Source: Candidatus Melainabacteria bacterium
GTDB taxonomy: Bacteria; Cyanobacteriota; Vampirovibrionia; Vampirovibrionales; JAJTHC01
DNA: 8,857 nucleotides
Assembly (NCBI GenBank): GCA_026389055.1
Contig: JAPLIO010000080.1
Coordinates: 1-8,857, forward strand
Reading direction: 5' to 3'
The notes below the pieces were generated by a model, which searched no databases, was not told the origin of the DNA, and saw nothing but the letters and a program-made list of their open reading frames with translations. Shown in pieces: positions 8,401 through 8,857 of this stretch. The number at the start of each line of letters is the position of its first letter. The stretch's first letter is position 1. Position numbers and translations under genes: made by a program.

Positions 8401-8857
8401 TCCATAAACCGCTTTAAAGCTTCCCCTTTGAGGATTTTAAAGGCTTTTTCAGTGTTTTGTGTCCATCGGGTTAACATGGTTTCAGAAAACGCATCTTCCA
8501 ACACAATGCTACCATCCTTCAAGGTAGTAGTTGCACCGTACATGCCCAATTCTTTCATTTCCTGAACCATCTCGGTTAAGGTATAACTTGGGTTCTCTGC
8601 ATTTTTTTCCCCGAATTCTAATGCTGCTTTTGATTTGGCTCGCACAGAAAGCTCGTAGCCCTGCCCTAAAGAAAAATTGGCGGGCGTTAATTCAGAAACG
8701 CCGTTGGTGTGGTTGCTAAAATCTTTAAATTCGGCGGTTCCGTCTACATCGCTTTTAACAAGGGTATATTTGCCGTACTTGGCATTGAGCGATTCCATAA
8801 TTAACTGCCGTTTATAGGCTTTATAGCTAGCTTCTAAATTTTCAGGGGTTCGGTTGA
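5403..8857 (-). CDS. Giant HAD-like protein with C-terminal membrane anchor and Pro-rich tail (N-terminus outside window)
   Basis: The frame is open from the TAG at 5403-5405 to the right edge. An ATG at 8796-8798 has no ribosome-binding site and 19 in-frame sense codons precede it, so the true start lies beyond the window. Numbering here is from that ATG (1131 residues). Three elements resemble HAD-superfamily phosphatase motifs in correct order: DVDGT at 17-21 after a hydrophobic strand (motif I, nucleophile and acid/base Asp), LVTAR at 139-143 (motif II Thr), and ILVGDGHKD at 790-798 (motif IV, Asp pair), with Lys 781 or 786 as a possible motif III. About 650 residues separate motifs II and IV, whereas typical HAD enzymes have 300 or fewer in total; this insert looks mostly helical. 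A Gly-rich hydrophobic segment at 961-987 is a likely membrane span. It is followed by a tail with 16 prolines in 990-1037 and a Ser/Thr/Asn-rich stretch at 1042-1061. The gene overlaps the membrane-protein gene by 68 bp. HAD activity is inferred; the substrate is unknown. Confidence 0.8.
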   Translation of the reverse strand, partial: NRTPENLEASYKAYKRQLIMESLNAKYGKYTLVKSDVDGTAEFKDFSNHTNGVSELTPANFSLGQGYELSVRAKSKAALEFGEKNAENPSYTLTEMVQEMKELGMYGATTTLKDGSIVLEDAFSETMLTRWTQNTEKAFKILKGEALKRFMEGVSLALVTARAGGSGTVFEAGSPNPITGAGLGKDNKYQNRPFGGAPQLLKMDPTNCYNHVNTYGIGGAYVVDRQLICPMPFADSSLFGLPDMLVKAGILDAVYESSDSPLRQVEPKGVLTGWMKDIMVQYLSTKVDEIDKAPDKEKQLNDIFDVLVSNCSDEVEAGQAESPRALMKKIIENQWEHAGKGDNPTKEALLNRYYMTSESMHDFALPQAWEGKMNQVFEVALDCADKIEKGIPVTKEGHPKTMKEVGEYLKNHTRKLEPADYDYFNIPFSEAVKEDGSIDFISHHKRVRFAKEATDSVTSGDKNFQAPVGKTQLAKIEAFASKGEQLTLGELKAFNKELMTVDLACLTVHTIEAELDGLFVDIKKAEHLFSKGKGSNPTDIKLMILETQKWKVLKRIIELEDNPDIKRVLKDLGYAGILRVSSSEEKLCYPSGDVPEGSRYLINMVNNSSALNLADYLQDERLDDAMLAKIVKEAGVNLLADPTGSYVESVLNQALDKGAVLNFINNISVLEAFAGDSTGTDRAAICKLLAETPIHTSFVVRNMITDPQMLSGLVDALNIEASTCAALLKAYKKQFKKNKVNPDDQKLLIDLNETQLKANPLRYKHQKLYVKDGNGALIPIIDPKTKQQKRHKETNELLWKIDVLKDYVILVGDGHKDLLPYFKNTTTHADAINKEDIAIPIDDYKQVVKKVYQGLIMERCIRADDVPFNHLRSEMVLGLLNEKVWGTDFNTYKELRDNHYLAQKAILYESTNSALPFFRKNPFAFSLGMPHDATFASEAFLPKNLAALEKDPALRNKLPNVFGLVHMAALSVGKTYLNANAIGGIMALTGGAIAIGTAVYQLVSVWNKPVAKLPMAQPTVPLPAATVVPPASVVNNPATPPKPIAPLVPSPSPTVPTEKDASSTTTAEEANNSSSSTVTANDEPLQALSKQLNFLRTAATSWRLGGTAQVVASSSQLSLPVEKKDLHRRVVGYQQQSASTADAPTFSTQG
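5482..5487 (-). promoter_or_regulatory. Ribosome-binding site for the membrane-protein gene, inside the upstream gene
   Basis: The minus strand reads AAAGGA, 11 bases before the GTG at 5468-5470. The spacing is on the long side but it is the only purine-rich element near a start here. It lies within the last ~30 codons of the HAD-like gene, so ribosomes finishing that gene would uncover or re-use it, consistent with translational coupling. Confidence 0.45.
5484..5490 (-). other. A-AAA-AAG slippery heptamer at the overlap of two genes
   Basis: In the frame of the upstream HAD-like gene (codons 1103-1105, GAA AAA AAG) the minus strand reads A AAA AAG, the same heptamer used for -1 frameshifting in dnaX. 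It lies within an A7 run (5485-5491). A -1 shift here gives a 38-residue alternative tail that stops near 5371. A +1 shift, or loss of one A, enters the frame of the membrane-protein gene. Whether slippage happens is unknown; two other A7 runs occur in the same gene without obvious consequence. Confidence 0.35.

Noticed and set aside
8796..8798. ATG as start codon of the HAD-like gene
   Set aside because: No Shine-Dalgarno sequence upstream, and the frame stays open with protein-like codons to the right edge.

Overview
The window is bacterial, compact and almost entirely coding. It holds four protein genes and one 222-bp intergenic gap. No RNA gene, insertion sequence, CRISPR array or origin is visible. 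Base composition is moderate to slightly AT-rich, and GTG starts appear to be used. The only gene with a recognisable metabolic role is a bacterial-type (GT5) glycogen synthase. Nothing in the window fixes the phylum, and I do not name one.

Layout from left to right: (1) positions 1-1045, + strand, the C-terminal part of an unrecognised soluble protein that runs off the left edge; (2) positions 1046-3487, - strand, a long and divergent GlgA-like glycogen/starch synthase. The stop codons of (1) and (2) together form one TAATTA palindrome, so these convergent genes have zero bases between them. (3) Positions 3488-3709, the only intergenic gap, with a plausible extended -10 promoter for the synthase; (4) positions 3710-5470, - strand, an unrecognised multi-pass membrane protein with a low-complexity, polyproline N-terminal region; (5) positions 5403 to the right edge, - strand, a very large protein (more than 1150 residues visible, N-terminus outside the window). 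It carries what looks like a highly expanded HAD-phosphatase signature, then a C-terminal membrane segment and a Pro/Ser/Thr-rich tail.

Genes 5 and 4 are co-directional and overlap by 68 bp in different frames, so they are probably one transcriptional unit. The overlap lies just downstream of an A7 run (minus strand) in which the gene-5 frame reads A-AAA-AAG. Losing a single base there would fuse the two frames into one protein of about 1695 visible residues. Both sides of this junction encode membrane-proximal low-complexity sequence. The pair is therefore either two coupled genes, a frameshift-linked pair, or one gene split by a homopolymer indel. The synthase lies downstream on the same strand but behind its own promoter candidate, so joint function with the HAD/membrane pair (for example in sugar-phosphate or glucan metabolism) is only a neighbourhood inference.

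The most interesting items are the HAD-like giant with its split motifs, the overlap at the A7 run, a G8 homopolymer inside the membrane-protein gene, and the unusual architecture of the glycogen synthase.
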